Assembly: GCA_002070715.1 (NCBI GenBank)
Contig: MWDV01000068.1
Span: 1-32,511, forward strand
Length of the DNA: 32,511 bases
Direction of reading: 5' to 3'
Origin: Verrucomicrobia bacterium ADurb.Bin118
GTDB lineage: Bacteria > Verrucomicrobiota > Verrucomicrobiia > Limisphaerales > MWDV01
Each line of letters opens with the position of its first letter. Within the stretch, counting starts at the first letter, position 1. Position numbers and translations under genes: made by a program. Below the pieces are notes generated by a model, which saw only the letters and a list, made by a program, of their open reading frames with translations, made no database searches and was not told the origin of the DNA. Below are positions 16,673-26,044 of this stretch, piece by piece.

Positions 16673-18904
16673 ATGAAAACTTTCGATTCACCAAACGACT
16701 GGACGCCGGGCGCGGCCCGGATGTTGGGACGCGGTTTGTGGCTGCTCCTGATCGTCTGCCTGGGCTGGGGAATCACCCCGGCGCGGGCTGAGGATTCGCC
16801 AGCCAAACCCGCCGAAGCCGCGGCGGAGGAAGTGGCCGAAGCCGCCGAAGACGAAGCCCAGGACGAGGATACGTCAGACGCGGAAGAGGAAGACGCGGAG
16901 GAATCCGATACGGCATTGACGCCCGCGCAATTGTTTGAGGGCGGCGAGGATGCCTTGGAAAACTGGATGGAATTTTCAGTCGGCGGCCTGATCACCCGCG
17001 GCAACCGGGCCCAGGCCGAACAACGCCACCGCCTGACGCGGGGAATGATGGGGGGCCTTGAGGATTTGCATCTGCAGCGCGATCTCGACAAGAAAACCAC
17101 CTTGCTCGTGGATGGCCGGGCACTCTTTGATTTGGATGATTACAAACTGCGCCTGGAACTCCGGCGCGAGGACTTGGGTTATCTGCGGTTTGGCTACGAA
17201 AACTTCCGCGTCTGGAGCGGCAGCACGGGCGGCTATTTTCCCGCCGCCGGTTCGCCCGGAATGTGGTCGCGCGACGCGTTGACCTTGGATCGCGGCGAGA
17301 TTTTCTTTGAAACCGGACTGACCTTGCCGAAGCTGCCGGTGCTGACCTTCAAATACACGCATCGCTATCGCGACGGCGAAAAAGACTCCACGATCTGGAG
17401 CCCCACCCGCCCTTCCGCGACGGATTTCTCCCTCGTGCGGGGATTGGCCCCGGCGATTTATGACTTGGACGAGCGGGTGGACATTTTTGAATTAAACGCC
17501 ACCCATCAGATCAAGGCGACAGAGCTGGGCTTGGGATTGCGTTATGAAACCGGCGACCTGGACAACACCTACCGGACGGTTGTCTGGCCGAGTGATCCCG
17601 CGAAATGGTCGCTCACGGACCGCCAGAAAACCACGTATGATTGGTTCAACGTCCACGCTTTCACGGAAACCTGGCTGAAGAAAAATCTGTTCTTCTCCAC
17701 CGGGTTTTTGTTCAGCGACCTCGACACGGATTTTTCCGGCCGGCGCATTTACGGGGATGATTTTGATGTGGGCTATGTGCCCAGCGCGCTCGGATACACC
17801 GATTTGTCCGGCGGCTCGCAAAAACGGGAATACGTCCTGAATCTGAATCTGATGGCCATTCCCGTCAAAAATCTCACCTGCGTCCCGTCCATTCGGGTGT
17901 TGCGGGAGGATTGGGATGCGGTCTCGGGGGGCTACGGCACCCTGGGCGCGTCCGGGGAAACATTTCGGGGCCGCAGCGAAGGTGATTTGCTGGACGTGCG
18001 CGAGCGGTTGGAAATGCGGTACACGGGCGTCACCAACTGGGTCTTCACCGGCGCCGGAGAGTGGACGCAAGGCGAGGGAAATCTCAAGGAAGCGGGAGGC
18101 TTGAGCCGCATTGGCAGTGTGGGCGTGGCACCGATTGCCCGCGCCACCGAGGACGAGCGGTTTTTCCAGAAATACTCCCTGGGCGCGCGGTGGTATGCGG
18201 CTCCCGGATTGACCCTGGACCTCGGCGGGTACTACAAGATTCACGATTACGATTACGACCATTCTTTCGACGACACCCCCAACAATTCCGGAAACCGTTA
18301 CCCGGCTTATTTGGTGATGCAGCGCTTTGAAACTTTGGACGGCAATCTCCGGGTCACCTGGCGGCCGTGGTCCCAACTGACCCTCGTCAGCCGCTACGAA
18401 TTTCAACGATCCACGATTGACACGAAACCCGACGCGATTTCCGGCCTGCGCCGCACCGAAACCTCCGCGATGACAAGCCACATCTTCGCGCAGAACGTGA
18501 GTTGGACGCCGTGGACGCGGCTCTACCTGCAAGCCGGGTTCAATTATGTTTGGAGCGAAACGGAGACGCCCACCTCCGATTACACGCGGGCGGTGTTGGA
18601 TGCGCAAAACAACTACTGGACGCTCCACTTCAACTCCGGGTTGACGTTGGATGACAAAACAGATTTGAACCTCGGTTACTTTTACTACCGGGCGGATAAT
18701 TTTAAGGATCATTCCGCCGCGGGTTTGCCGCTCGGCTTGGGCGCGGAGGAACACGGGGTCACCGCCGCGTTGACCCGCCGGATCAATAAAAATCTCCGGC
18801 TCACCTTGCGATACGGTTACTTCCATTACGATGAGGCAAGCGTCGGCCATCGCAACGACTACGAAGCCCATTTCGTTTCGACCGGCTTGCAATACCGCTT
18901 CTAA
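16673..18904 (+). CDS. MtrB/PioB-like outer-membrane beta-barrel of porin-cytochrome complex
   Basis: A 743-residue outer-membrane protein. A signal peptide (hydrophobic core LWLLLIVCLGWGI, cleavage near ARA-E) is followed by a strongly acidic, alanine-rich stretch (about residues 43-80). The rest is alternating amphipathic strands rich in Tyr, Trp, Arg and Asp, ending in a C-terminal Phe (LQYRF), the Bam recognition signature. Segments such as GYLRFGYENFRVWSGSTGGYFP and FKYTHRYRDGEKDSTIW are typical of large MtrB/PioB-type porins that sheath a multiheme cytochrome. Position directly after the MtrA-like gene supports this. It lacks an N-terminal CXXC motif, which is present in Shewanella MtrB. 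Alternative: an OmbB-type Geobacter porin, which has the same role. Confidence 0.83.
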   Translation: MKTFDSPNDWTPGAARMLGRGLWLLLIVCLGWGITPARAEDSPAKPAEAAAEEVAEAAEDEAQDEDTSDAEEEDAEESDTALTPAQLFEGGEDALENWMEFSVGGLITRGNRAQAEQRHRLTRGMMGGLEDLHLQRDLDKKTTLLVDGRALFDLDDYKLRLELRREDLGYLRFGYENFRVWSGSTGGYFPAAGSPGMWSRDALTLDRGEIFFETGLTLPKLPVLTFKYTHRYRDGEKDSTIWSPTRPSATDFSLVRGLAPAIYDLDERVDIFELNATHQIKATELGLGLRYETGDLDNTYRTVVWPSDPAKWSLTDRQKTTYDWFNVHAFTETWLKKNLFFSTGFLFSDLDTDFSGRRIYGDDFDVGYVPSALGYTDLSGGSQKREYVLNLNLMAIPVKNLTCVPSIRVLREDWDAVSGGYGTLGASGETFRGRSEGDLLDVRERLEMRYTGVTNWVFTGAGEWTQGEGNLKEAGGLSRIGSVGVAPIARATEDERFFQKYSLGARWYAAPGLTLDLGGYYKIHDYDYDHSFDDTPNNSGNRYPAYLVMQRFETLDGNLRVTWRPWSQLTLVSRYEFQRSTIDTKPDAISGLRRTETSAMTSHIFAQNVSWTPWTRLYLQAGFNYVWSETETPTSDYTRAVLDAQNNYWTLHFNSGLTLDDKTDLNLGYFYYRADNFKDHSAAGLPLGLGAEEHGVTAALTRRINKNLRLTLRYGYFHYDEASVGHRNDYEAHFVSTGLQYRF

Positions 18905-18988
18905 ACGCGCCTCTACCAACCGCCTCGCTTTCAACTCTTCAACCGGCGGCGGATAAAGCCGTTGCCAAACGCCGGGCCCCGGCCCAGC

Positions 18989-20083
18989 ATGCGGAGCGTG
19001 ATTGCAAATGACACCGCACCCCGCCCGATCACGGATCGGCAACGTTTTTTGAACGCCTGCCACTGCCGGCCGGTGGATCGTCCGCCCGTCTGGCTCATGC
19101 GCCAGGCCGGGCGCGCCCTGCCCGAATACCGCGCTCTCAAAGAAAAACATACCTTCGTGGAACTGGTGCAAACGCCGGATCTTGCCGCCGAAGTCACGCT
19201 CCAGCCGGTCCGCCGGTTTGGCTTTGATGCCGCGATCCTTTTCAGCGACATCCTCGTGGTCAACGAGGCGCTGGGCCAGCCCTACCGCTTTCGGGAAACG
19301 GGCGGGATTCAAATGGAGTTTGCCGTGCGCAGCGCGGCGGATATGGAGCGCTTGCAAGTTGACGGTGTGCGCGAGCGGCTCGATTACCAGGCGCAGGCGC
19401 TCCGCTTGGTCCGGGCGCAGTTGCAGGATCGCACGGCGCTGCTCGGGTTTGCCGGCGCGCCGTGGACGCTGGCCAACTTCATGATGGAAGGCGGCAGTTC
19501 CCACGCGTTCACCTCCGCCAAAACGTTGTTTTATCAAGACCCGCTCTTGTTTGGCCGGCTGATGGAAAAACTGACCACCGCCGTCACCGAATTACTGCGC
19601 CTGCAAATCGAGGCGGGCGCGGATGCGGTGCAACTGTTCGACAGCCTCGGCGGTTTGCTGGCGCCGGGCGATTACGCCGAAGCCTCCGCGCGCTGGATGA
19701 AAGAAATCATCGCTGGATTGGGGGCGCGCGTGCCCGTGATCGTGTTCGGCCGCGGCGTGCATGCCAGTTGGGATGCCTTGGTGGACACCGGCGCGCAAGT
19801 GCTGGGGATAGACTGGCAATTGCGCCTTGGCGAAGCCGCCCGGCAGATACCGCCCGGAGTTGCCGTGCAAGGCAATTTGGATCCCTTCCTGTTGACCGCG
19901 ACGCCCGACCGTGTGGCGCGGGCCACCCGCGAACTGTTGCAGGAGATGCGCGATCGTCCGGGCTACATCTTCAATCTTGGCCACGGCGTGCCGCCTGCGG
20001 CGAAACTGGAAAACATCGCCTGTCTGGTCGAAACCGTGCGCGGGTTGGTGCCGGCGGGAGCTTGCGGTAATCTACCCTCATGA
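18989..20083 (+). CDS. hemE: Uroporphyrinogen decarboxylase
   Basis: A 364-residue cytosolic enzyme that removes four carboxylates from uroporphyrinogen III to give coproporphyrinogen III in heme synthesis. Family motifs are complete: PVWLMRQAGRALPEYR (substrate-binding arginines), LFSDIL (catalytic Asp about 87), GFAGAPWTLANFMMEGGSS, QLFDSLGG, VQGNLDP and FNLGHGVPP. The ATG at 18989 is taken as start; an in-frame TTG at 18962 would add nine residues of no apparent value. It begins 84 bases after the outer-membrane porin gene and overlaps hemN by four bases (ATGA), so hemE and hemN are translationally coupled. Placement after the cytochrome cluster suggests heme supply for its many c-hemes. 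Confidence 0.96.
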   Translation: MRSVIANDTAPRPITDRQRFLNACHCRPVDRPPVWLMRQAGRALPEYRALKEKHTFVELVQTPDLAAEVTLQPVRRFGFDAAILFSDILVVNEALGQPYRFRETGGIQMEFAVRSAADMERLQVDGVRERLDYQAQALRLVRAQLQDRTALLGFAGAPWTLANFMMEGGSSHAFTSAKTLFYQDPLLFGRLMEKLTTAVTELLRLQIEAGADAVQLFDSLGGLLAPGDYAEASARWMKEIIAGLGARVPVIVFGRGVHASWDALVDTGAQVLGIDWQLRLGEAARQIPPGVAVQGNLDPFLLTATPDRVARATRELLQEMRDRPGYIFNLGHGVPPAAKLENIACLVETVRGLVPAGACGNLPS

Positions 20084-21459
20084 CGACGCTGAACGTAGAT
20101 CTTGCTCTGGTTGAAAAATACAACCAGCCCGGGCCGCGCTACACCTCCTATCCACCCGCCACCAAGTTCACCGAGGCGGTGACCTGGTCCGACCTCGCTC
20201 CATTGATTGAGGCCAACAACCGCACCCGGCGCGATCTCTCGCTCTATTTCCACATTCCCTTTTGCGAGACGCTCTGCTGGTTTTGCGGCTGCACCACCGT
20301 CATCACCCTCAATCACGCCAAAGGAACGCGCTACGTCGAAATGCTCGGCCGCGAAATCGCGCGGATGGCCGCGGAACTCAATCCCGATCGCCGGGTGGTG
20401 CAACTCCACTTCGGCGGCGGTTCGCCCACCTTCCTGCGGCCCGACGAAATCCGCCGGCTGGGCGAACACATCCACCGGCATTTCACCTTCGCGGCGGATG
20501 TCGAAGCCAGTGTCGAGGTGGACCCGCGCCGCCTGACCCGCGATCATCTCGTGGCTTTGCGCGAACTGGGATTCAATCGCGCTTCAATGGGGGTGCAGGA
20601 TTTCAATCCCCAGGTGCAGGCCGCGGTCCATCGCATCCAGCCGGTGGAATTGACCCGCCAAGCGATGACTTGGCTGCGCGAACTGGGTTACACTTCCATC
20701 AATCTGGACCTCATCTACGGGTTGCCCCATCAAACCGTGCAATCGTTCAGCGAGACGCTCGATCTTGTGCTGGCGATGGAACCCGAACGGCTGGCGGTAT
20801 TCAGTTATGCGCACGTTCCTTGGATCAAGCCGGCGCAAAAAATTCTCGAACAACAGCAGCATTTGCCCCCGCCCGCCACCAAACTGCAACTGCTCAAACT
20901 GGTCATCGAACGGCTCACCGCGAACAATCGTTACGTTTATATTGGTATGGACCATTTTGCCCGGCCGGAAGACGAATTGGCTGTGGCCCAGCGCAACAAA
21001 CAGTTACAACGAAATTTTCAGGGGTACAGCACCCGGAGCGGCACGGACATCTATGCGTTTGGCATGTCGGGTATCTCCCAGATCCCGGAGGCCTATTGGC
21101 AAAACGAAAAAGACCTGCCCCGGTGGCAGGCGGCGGTGGAAGCTGGACAGGTCCCGCTGCACAAGGCGTATCGGGTGACGGAGGAGGACCAGCGCCGCCG
21201 CGAAACCATCATGCGCCTGATGTGCGATCTTTCCCTCGATTTCGCCGCGATGTCGCGTCATCTCGGCATCAATTTTACCGGACATTTTGCCCGGGAACTC
21301 GCTTCGCTCGACGACATGGAAGCGGACGGACTCCTCCGGCGCACTCCGACGGGGTTGGAGGTCACGGAGACGGGCCGCCTCTTCATTCGCAATATCGCCA
21401 TGCGGTTTGACAACCAACTGGCGCCGCCGGACGAGCGCCGTCATTCCCGCACGATCTAA
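20080..21459 (+). CDS. hemN: Oxygen-independent coproporphyrinogen III dehydrogenase (radical SAM)
   Basis: A 459-residue radical-SAM enzyme converting coproporphyrinogen III to protoporphyrinogen IX without oxygen. The start overlaps hemE. The cluster motif is C62-X3-C66-X2-C69-X-C71, including the fourth cysteine typical of true HemN rather than HemW. Other HemN marks are GPRYTSYPPA at the N-terminus, FHIPFC, HFGGGSPTFL, GVQDFNPQVQ, NLDLIYGLPHQT, HVPWIKPAQ and the C-terminal DNQLAP. Length is normal for HemN. It fits a lifestyle with anoxic phases, in line with hydrogenase and extracellular electron transfer nearby. The gene meets the hypF fusion tail to tail with only 14 bases between the stops. 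Confidence 0.96.
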   Translation: MTTLNVDLALVEKYNQPGPRYTSYPPATKFTEAVTWSDLAPLIEANNRTRRDLSLYFHIPFCETLCWFCGCTTVITLNHAKGTRYVEMLGREIARMAAELNPDRRVVQLHFGGGSPTFLRPDEIRRLGEHIHRHFTFAADVEASVEVDPRRLTRDHLVALRELGFNRASMGVQDFNPQVQAAVHRIQPVELTRQAMTWLRELGYTSINLDLIYGLPHQTVQSFSETLDLVLAMEPERLAVFSYAHVPWIKPAQKILEQQQHLPPPATKLQLLKLVIERLTANNRYVYIGMDHFARPEDELAVAQRNKQLQRNFQGYSTRSGTDIYAFGMSGISQIPEAYWQNEKDLPRWQAAVEAGQVPLHKAYRVTEEDQRRRETIMRLMCDLSLDFAAMSRHLGINFTGHFARELASLDDMEADGLLRRTPTGLEVTETGRLFIRNIAMRFDNQLAPPDERRHSRTI

Positions 21460-21473
21460 CGCCCGAGCGCCGG

Positions 21474-24428
21474 CTAATCTACCGTCAAGCCCCGGCGCGC
21501 GGCGACCACCTGGCCCAGTGCGATCCCGCCGTCGTTCGGCGGCACGCGTTGATGCCAGTAGGGTTGAAAGCCTTCCGCCCGCAACCGGGTCACGGTGTGC
21601 TCCGTCAGATACCGGTTCTGAAAACAACCGCCGGAAAGGACCACGCGAGCCTGCGTCACGTGCCGGGCCACTGCGACAATGGTTTCCGCCAGCGTGTTAT
21701 GGAACCGGGCGGAAATGACGCCCACCGCAACGCCCGCTGTCACATCGGCGAGCAGGGCTTCCACCATCGGTCCCCAATCCACCCGCACGGGGATCACGCC
21801 GGTTTCGGATTGGCCGCCCGGTTGGGGGGATAACTGGATCGGATACGCTTCCGTCGTGTCCACGCCGTCCAAGGCGAACTCCAGTTCCATGGCCGCCTGT
21901 CCCTCAAACCGGGCCGCGTGTCGCAGGTTGACCAGCGAAGCAACGGCATCGAACAACCGTCCCACACTGGAACAGAGCGGCGAGTTGATGCCGCGCTGCA
22001 GCATGGCGCGCAGCGTATTCAACTCCGCCTCCGAAAACACTCCGACCAGACTGGAGAGCGTAATTGGGCCCTGCCCTTGCCCCAGCTCATGGAGCAGGCC
22101 GAGCGCCGCGCGTCGGGGTTCTTTCACAGCGGCGTCGCCACTGGTCAGGGGGAAAGGACGAAAATGGGCGACCCGCTCCACGGCGTGTTCGGTGAGGAGA
22201 AAAAATTCGCCTCCCCAAATTGTCCCGTCCAAGCCGTAACCGGTGCCATCCCAAGCCACGCCCAGCAGCGGCGGGGACTGTTCGTTTTCAGCCATGCAGG
22301 CGAGGACATGGGCGACATGGTGCTGGACATGTCGCAAACCCGGGCGCGGCTGGGGCGGGGGACTGGCGGCGGATGAATTTTGAACCGTCGCCCTGGCCAT
22401 CGCTTGCGCGTATCGGGTGGAGAGATAATCCGGATGCCGGTCGGCCACCAGCACGGTAGGCGTGGCGGCGTAGAGTTGTTGGAAATCGGCGAGCACGCGG
22501 CGGAAGGCGGCGTTGGCTGGTTCTGTCTCCAGATCGCCGATGTGCTGGCTGAGAAATACCTTGGGGCCTACCGCCAGGGCGACGGTGTTTTTCAAATGCG
22601 CGCCGACGGCCAGAACGGTTTCCGTTTGTGGACCCCGGTTTGCGGATTCCAAAGTGACGGGCAACGGCGCATAACCCCGGGTGCGCCGCAGCACCATTTC
22701 CCGGTCCAACAGCACGCGGGCAATCGAATCATCCACCTGCCGCGCGATGGGCCGGTTGTGCACCAAGAACAAATCGGCAATATCCCGCAACCGCTCAAAC
22801 GCTTCGTTTTCGTCAGTGCAAATCGGTTCATCGCTCAAGTTGCCGCTGGTCGCCACCACCGGAAAACCGAGTTCAGCGAGCAAGAGATGATGCAACGGCG
22901 TGTAAGGCAACATCACTCCCAGTTGGGGATTTCCCGGGGCAATGTTGGCAGCTAGGGGCGATTCTTGCGCCAGCTCCGTCGCAGCGCATTCCTGTTCCGG
23001 AGAGGGTTGCTGCGCCGATAATTCATCCAGTGTCCCCGAAATTTTTCGGCGGCGCAAGAGAACAATGGGAGCTTCCGGAGCGCACAGCAGCCGGGCTTCC
23101 GCCGCCGATACTTCGCAAATCTGTTTCACGCTCTCCAGCGAAGGAAACATGAGAGCCAGTGCTTTCTCCTCGCGATGTTTGCGTTCGCGCAGCCGCTGGA
23201 TGGCGTCCTCGTTGCGGGCGTCCACCATGAAGTGAAATCCACCCAGGCCTTTGACGGCGACAATCTGACCAGCCCGAATGGCGGCGGCGGTCGCGAGCAA
23301 TGCGTCGTGGCCGCGTTCGAGAACGCGGGATGCCAACGACCCAGCGTCGTCGGCTTCCCTCGCGGGGGTGCGGCCGCGCCAGAGTTCCAGTTGCGGCCCG
23401 CAGGCGGGGCAGGCGTTGGGTTGGGCGTGGAAGCGGCGGTTGGTCGGGTCGTCGTATTCCGCGCGACAAGCCGGGCACATAGTGAATCCGGCCATCGTCG
23501 TATTGACGCGATCGTAGGGGAGCGCGGTGAGAATGCTGAATCGCGGGCCGCAGTGGGTGCAATTGGTGAACGGATAGCGGTAGCGACGGTTCGTGGGATC
23601 GAAGATTTCGCGTCGGCATTCCGGACAGGTGGCAATGTCGGGCAGGATCAGCGCGGTCTTGTCGCCGCCGGGAGTGCTGGGGCGGATTTCGAATCCGGTA
23701 TAACCGGCCGGATCAAGCCAGGAACTTTCCAGACTTTGGATGAAACTGTGCGGCGGTCGTTCCGCTTCGAGCCGCAGCAGAAACGATTGCAAAACCGTGT
23801 CCGCCCCCTCGACTTCGATCGTTACGCCTTGCGCCGAGTTGTTGACCCAGCCGGCGAGGGCTAGTTCCGTGGCGAGGCGATGTACGAACGGACGGAAACC
23901 GACGCCTTGCACCGCGCCGCGCACATTCAGGCGCAGCCGCGCGGTGGGTTTTTGGTCCGCTTTGCTGGAGGGCATTTGTCCGTCGGCGGCGAGACGGCGG
24001 ATCATCTTCAATGCCTGCGCCAAACCTTCTTGGGCGAGCGGTGACAACTCCTCCCCAAAACCGAGTTCGGCAATGGGGATCGTCAACCACCACGCGGCGG
24101 GGGTGTGCCCAAAGACATCCCGGGCCAGCGCGAGCATGGTCCGTGGATCGGCGGCGTGAGCCAGGATCTGTGCGGAGGGCGCCGCGGTCAGGGGGCGGAG
24201 TTGCACCTCACGCGGCGCATCCACGGCGGCGTCCACAAAAACCACGCGGCGTGCCTGCGCAATCGGCGCGGCGATTTCCGGCGTGAGTTGCGGACAGGCC
24301 AGCGGTTGGACGCCCGGCAAATTCTCCGTCGCCAGCGCTTCAACCACTTTCGGGCCCACGCCGTCGTCGCGGCGCAGCGTGTTGCCGTAGCCGATGACGA
24401 GCAACTCAATGACGGGTTGCGTGGACAT
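21474..24428 (-). CDS. hypF: Fusion of [NiFe]-hydrogenase maturation protease (HycI/HoxW type) with carbamoyltransferase HypF
   Basis: A 984-residue fusion. Residues 1-145 are a hydrogenase maturation protease: GYGNTLRRDDGVGPKVVE (Asp21/22, nickel-sensing) and FVDAAVD. Residues about 163-250 are the acylphosphatase domain (RGAVQGVGFRPFVHRLA). Two zinc fingers follow, C268-X2-C271-X18-C290-X2-C293 and C318-X2-C321-X18-C340-X2-C343, then a YrdC-like domain (from about 375, VKGLGGFHFMVDA) and a Kae1/TobZ-like carbamoyltransferase domain (HHVAHVLACMAE, DGTGYGLDG, LSGGCFQNRYL). HypF makes the thiocarboxamide precursor of the active-site cyanides; the protease trims the large subunit after nickel insertion. 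It is the last gene of the hox operon, 108 bases after hoxH. HypF alone is usually about 750-800 residues, so the extra 160 are the protease. No stop or frame break lies at the joint. Confidence 0.94.
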   Translation of the reverse strand: MSTQPVIELLVIGYGNTLRRDDGVGPKVVEALATENLPGVQPLACPQLTPEIAAPIAQARRVVFVDAAVDAPREVQLRPLTAAPSAQILAHAADPRTMLALARDVFGHTPAAWWLTIPIAELGFGEELSPLAQEGLAQALKMIRRLAADGQMPSSKADQKPTARLRLNVRGAVQGVGFRPFVHRLATELALAGWVNNSAQGVTIEVEGADTVLQSFLLRLEAERPPHSFIQSLESSWLDPAGYTGFEIRPSTPGGDKTALILPDIATCPECRREIFDPTNRRYRYPFTNCTHCGPRFSILTALPYDRVNTTMAGFTMCPACRAEYDDPTNRRFHAQPNACPACGPQLELWRGRTPAREADDAGSLASRVLERGHDALLATAAAIRAGQIVAVKGLGGFHFMVDARNEDAIQRLRERKHREEKALALMFPSLESVKQICEVSAAEARLLCAPEAPIVLLRRRKISGTLDELSAQQPSPEQECAATELAQESPLAANIAPGNPQLGVMLPYTPLHHLLLAELGFPVVATSGNLSDEPICTDENEAFERLRDIADLFLVHNRPIARQVDDSIARVLLDREMVLRRTRGYAPLPVTLESANRGPQTETVLAVGAHLKNTVALAVGPKVFLSQHIGDLETEPANAAFRRVLADFQQLYAATPTVLVADRHPDYLSTRYAQAMARATVQNSSAASPPPQPRPGLRHVQHHVAHVLACMAENEQSPPLLGVAWDGTGYGLDGTIWGGEFFLLTEHAVERVAHFRPFPLTSGDAAVKEPRRAALGLLHELGQGQGPITLSSLVGVFSEAELNTLRAMLQRGINSPLCSSVGRLFDAVASLVNLRHAARFEGQAAMELEFALDGVDTTEAYPIQLSPQPGGQSETGVIPVRVDWGPMVEALLADVTAGVAVGVISARFHNTLAETIVAVARHVTQARVVLSGGCFQNRYLTEHTVTRLRAEGFQPYWHQRVPPNDGGIALGQVVAARRGLTVD

Positions 24429-24536
24429 GATCTGCCAAATTGTGGCGGAAGAGGATGCCGTCGGCAGGACAAAAAGTCAGCGGGGAAACCGCGTTCGGCG
24501 TTTCCCTGCGGCAAAGAGCGCGCTCCCGGAGGGGAT

Positions 24537-25967
24537 TCAACCGCGTGCCGCCTCGCGGATCACCGTTCCGTCGGGACCGATGAGTTGCACGCGCAGCGGC
24601 ATCTGCCCCACCGCGTGCGTGGAGCAACTGAGGCAGGGATCATAACACCGGATGCCGTGTTCGATCCGGTTGAGCAGGGGTTCCGGAATGTCGTTTTGCT
24701 GGCGGCGGATGTAATGCCGCGCAATCTGCGCCACCGTCTGGTTCATGGCCAAGTTGTTCTGGCCGGTGGCAACGATCATGTTCACCTTGCGCAACAGGCC
24801 GTTCCGATCCACGGTGTAATCGTGGAACAGCGTCCCGCGCGGCGCTTCGCTGACGCCGACCCCGTGAAAACTGTTGATCCCGGCGTCGGCCCGCAGGTCT
24901 TCGCTGAAAATATCCCGATCGTCCATGTACCGCTCGACCCGTTCCAGCGCCGCCAGGATTTCAATGAGCCGCGCGTAATGGTAGAGGAAGGAGGAAGTGA
25001 CCGCGCCGCGTCCGAGTTTCTTGAATCGCGCCAGTTCGGCATCGGCTTTGGGGGTGCCCATTTGTTCGGCGACATTGAGCCGCGCGAGCGGGCCGACGCG
25101 ATACATGCCCTCGGGCAGATCCAGCGGCAGGTAATAAGGCGACTTGAGGTAGGACGTGTTTTGTACCGATTCACCGATGAACTCGGCGTAGTTCTGCGGA
25201 TCCAACTGGTCGGCGATGATGCTACCGCTGCTATCCACGAAACGCAGTTTGCCGCCGTGATGTTCCCAGGTGCCGTCCGGATCCACCAGCCCCATGAACA
25301 GCGACGGGAAATTCCCGAAGACCTGGACCTCGCGGCTGTGTGTTTGGAGTGTGGCTTGGAAGAGGTCAAACGCCGTTTGCACCGTCGCGTAAGCCTCGGG
25401 CAACCACCGCAAAATGCGTTCGCGATCCTCCGGGTCCAGCGGACTGCGAACCCCGCCGGGCACGGCCCAGGCCGGATGGATTTTCTGGCCGCCAAGAAGC
25501 TCGATGATCTCCTGGCCGAACTGCCGCAGGCGGATGCCGGCGCGGGCCAGTTCCTTGTTTTGGCCGATAAGGCCGAAGACATTGCGCTGAGGTTGCGGGG
25601 TGTCCCAGCCCAGCAGGAAATCCGGCGCACTGAGATGAAAGAAACTCAGGGCGTGGCTCTGGATAAACTGGCCCAGGTTCATCAGCCGGCGGAGTTTGTC
25701 CGCCGCCGGCGGGATGCTGACGGCCATGATGGCGTCGCCGGCCTTGGCGGACGCCAGCAAATGGCTCACCGGACAGATGCCGCAGATCCGCGGCGTGATG
25801 CCGGGCATTTCATTGTAGGGACGGCCCTCGCAGAATTTTTCAAAGCCGCGAAACTCCACGACATGGAACTCGGCGTCGGAGACGTGGCCTTCATCGTCGA
25901 GAAAGATGCTGATCTTGGCGTGCCCTTCGATGCGGGTCACGGGATCAATGAGGATGCGTTTTGCCAT
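24537..25967 (-). CDS. hoxH: [NiFe]-hydrogenase large subunit HoxH (group 3d)
   Basis: A 476-residue catalytic subunit holding the NiFe(CN)2CO centre of a cytosolic bidirectional hydrogenase. The L1 motif is [10 protein letters not shown] (C62, C65) and the L2 motif [10 protein letters not shown] (C445, C448, H451); all four nickel cysteines are present. The N-terminus ([12 protein letters not shown]) is typical. A tail of 25 residues follows H451, the expected cleavage site, so the protein needs an endoprotease; one is encoded next in the operon, fused to HypF. The HoxEFUYH neighbours place it in group 3d, which couples H2 oxidation or production to NAD(H). A lone group 3b or F420-type enzyme is unlikely because of the HoxE/F/U partners. 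Confidence 0.95.
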   Translation of the reverse strand: MAKRILIDPVTRIEGHAKISIFLDDEGHVSDAEFHVVEFRGFEKFCEGRPYNEMPGITPRICGICPVSHLLASAKAGDAIMAVSIPPAADKLRRLMNLGQFIQSHALSFFHLSAPDFLLGWDTPQPQRNVFGLIGQNKELARAGIRLRQFGQEIIELLGGQKIHPAWAVPGGVRSPLDPEDRERILRWLPEAYATVQTAFDLFQATLQTHSREVQVFGNFPSLFMGLVDPDGTWEHHGGKLRFVDSSGSIIADQLDPQNYAEFIGESVQNTSYLKSPYYLPLDLPEGMYRVGPLARLNVAEQMGTPKADAELARFKKLGRGAVTSSFLYHYARLIEILAALERVERYMDDRDIFSEDLRADAGINSFHGVGVSEAPRGTLFHDYTVDRNGLLRKVNMIVATGQNNLAMNQTVAQIARHYIRRQQNDIPEPLLNRIEHGIRCYDPCLSCSTHAVGQMPLRVQLIGPDGTVIREAARG

Positions 25968-26044
25968 GATTCGTATTGCGTGTGGCGGAGGCGGTCAGCG
26001 CCGGGATGGCGCGGCGCCCCGCCGGGACGCCTGCTGCGTTCGCT

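Noticed and set aside
17492-19537. A 681-codon minus-strand frame spanning the end of the porin gene and the start of hemE
   Set aside because: It crosses two supported genes and their junction and shows no domain.
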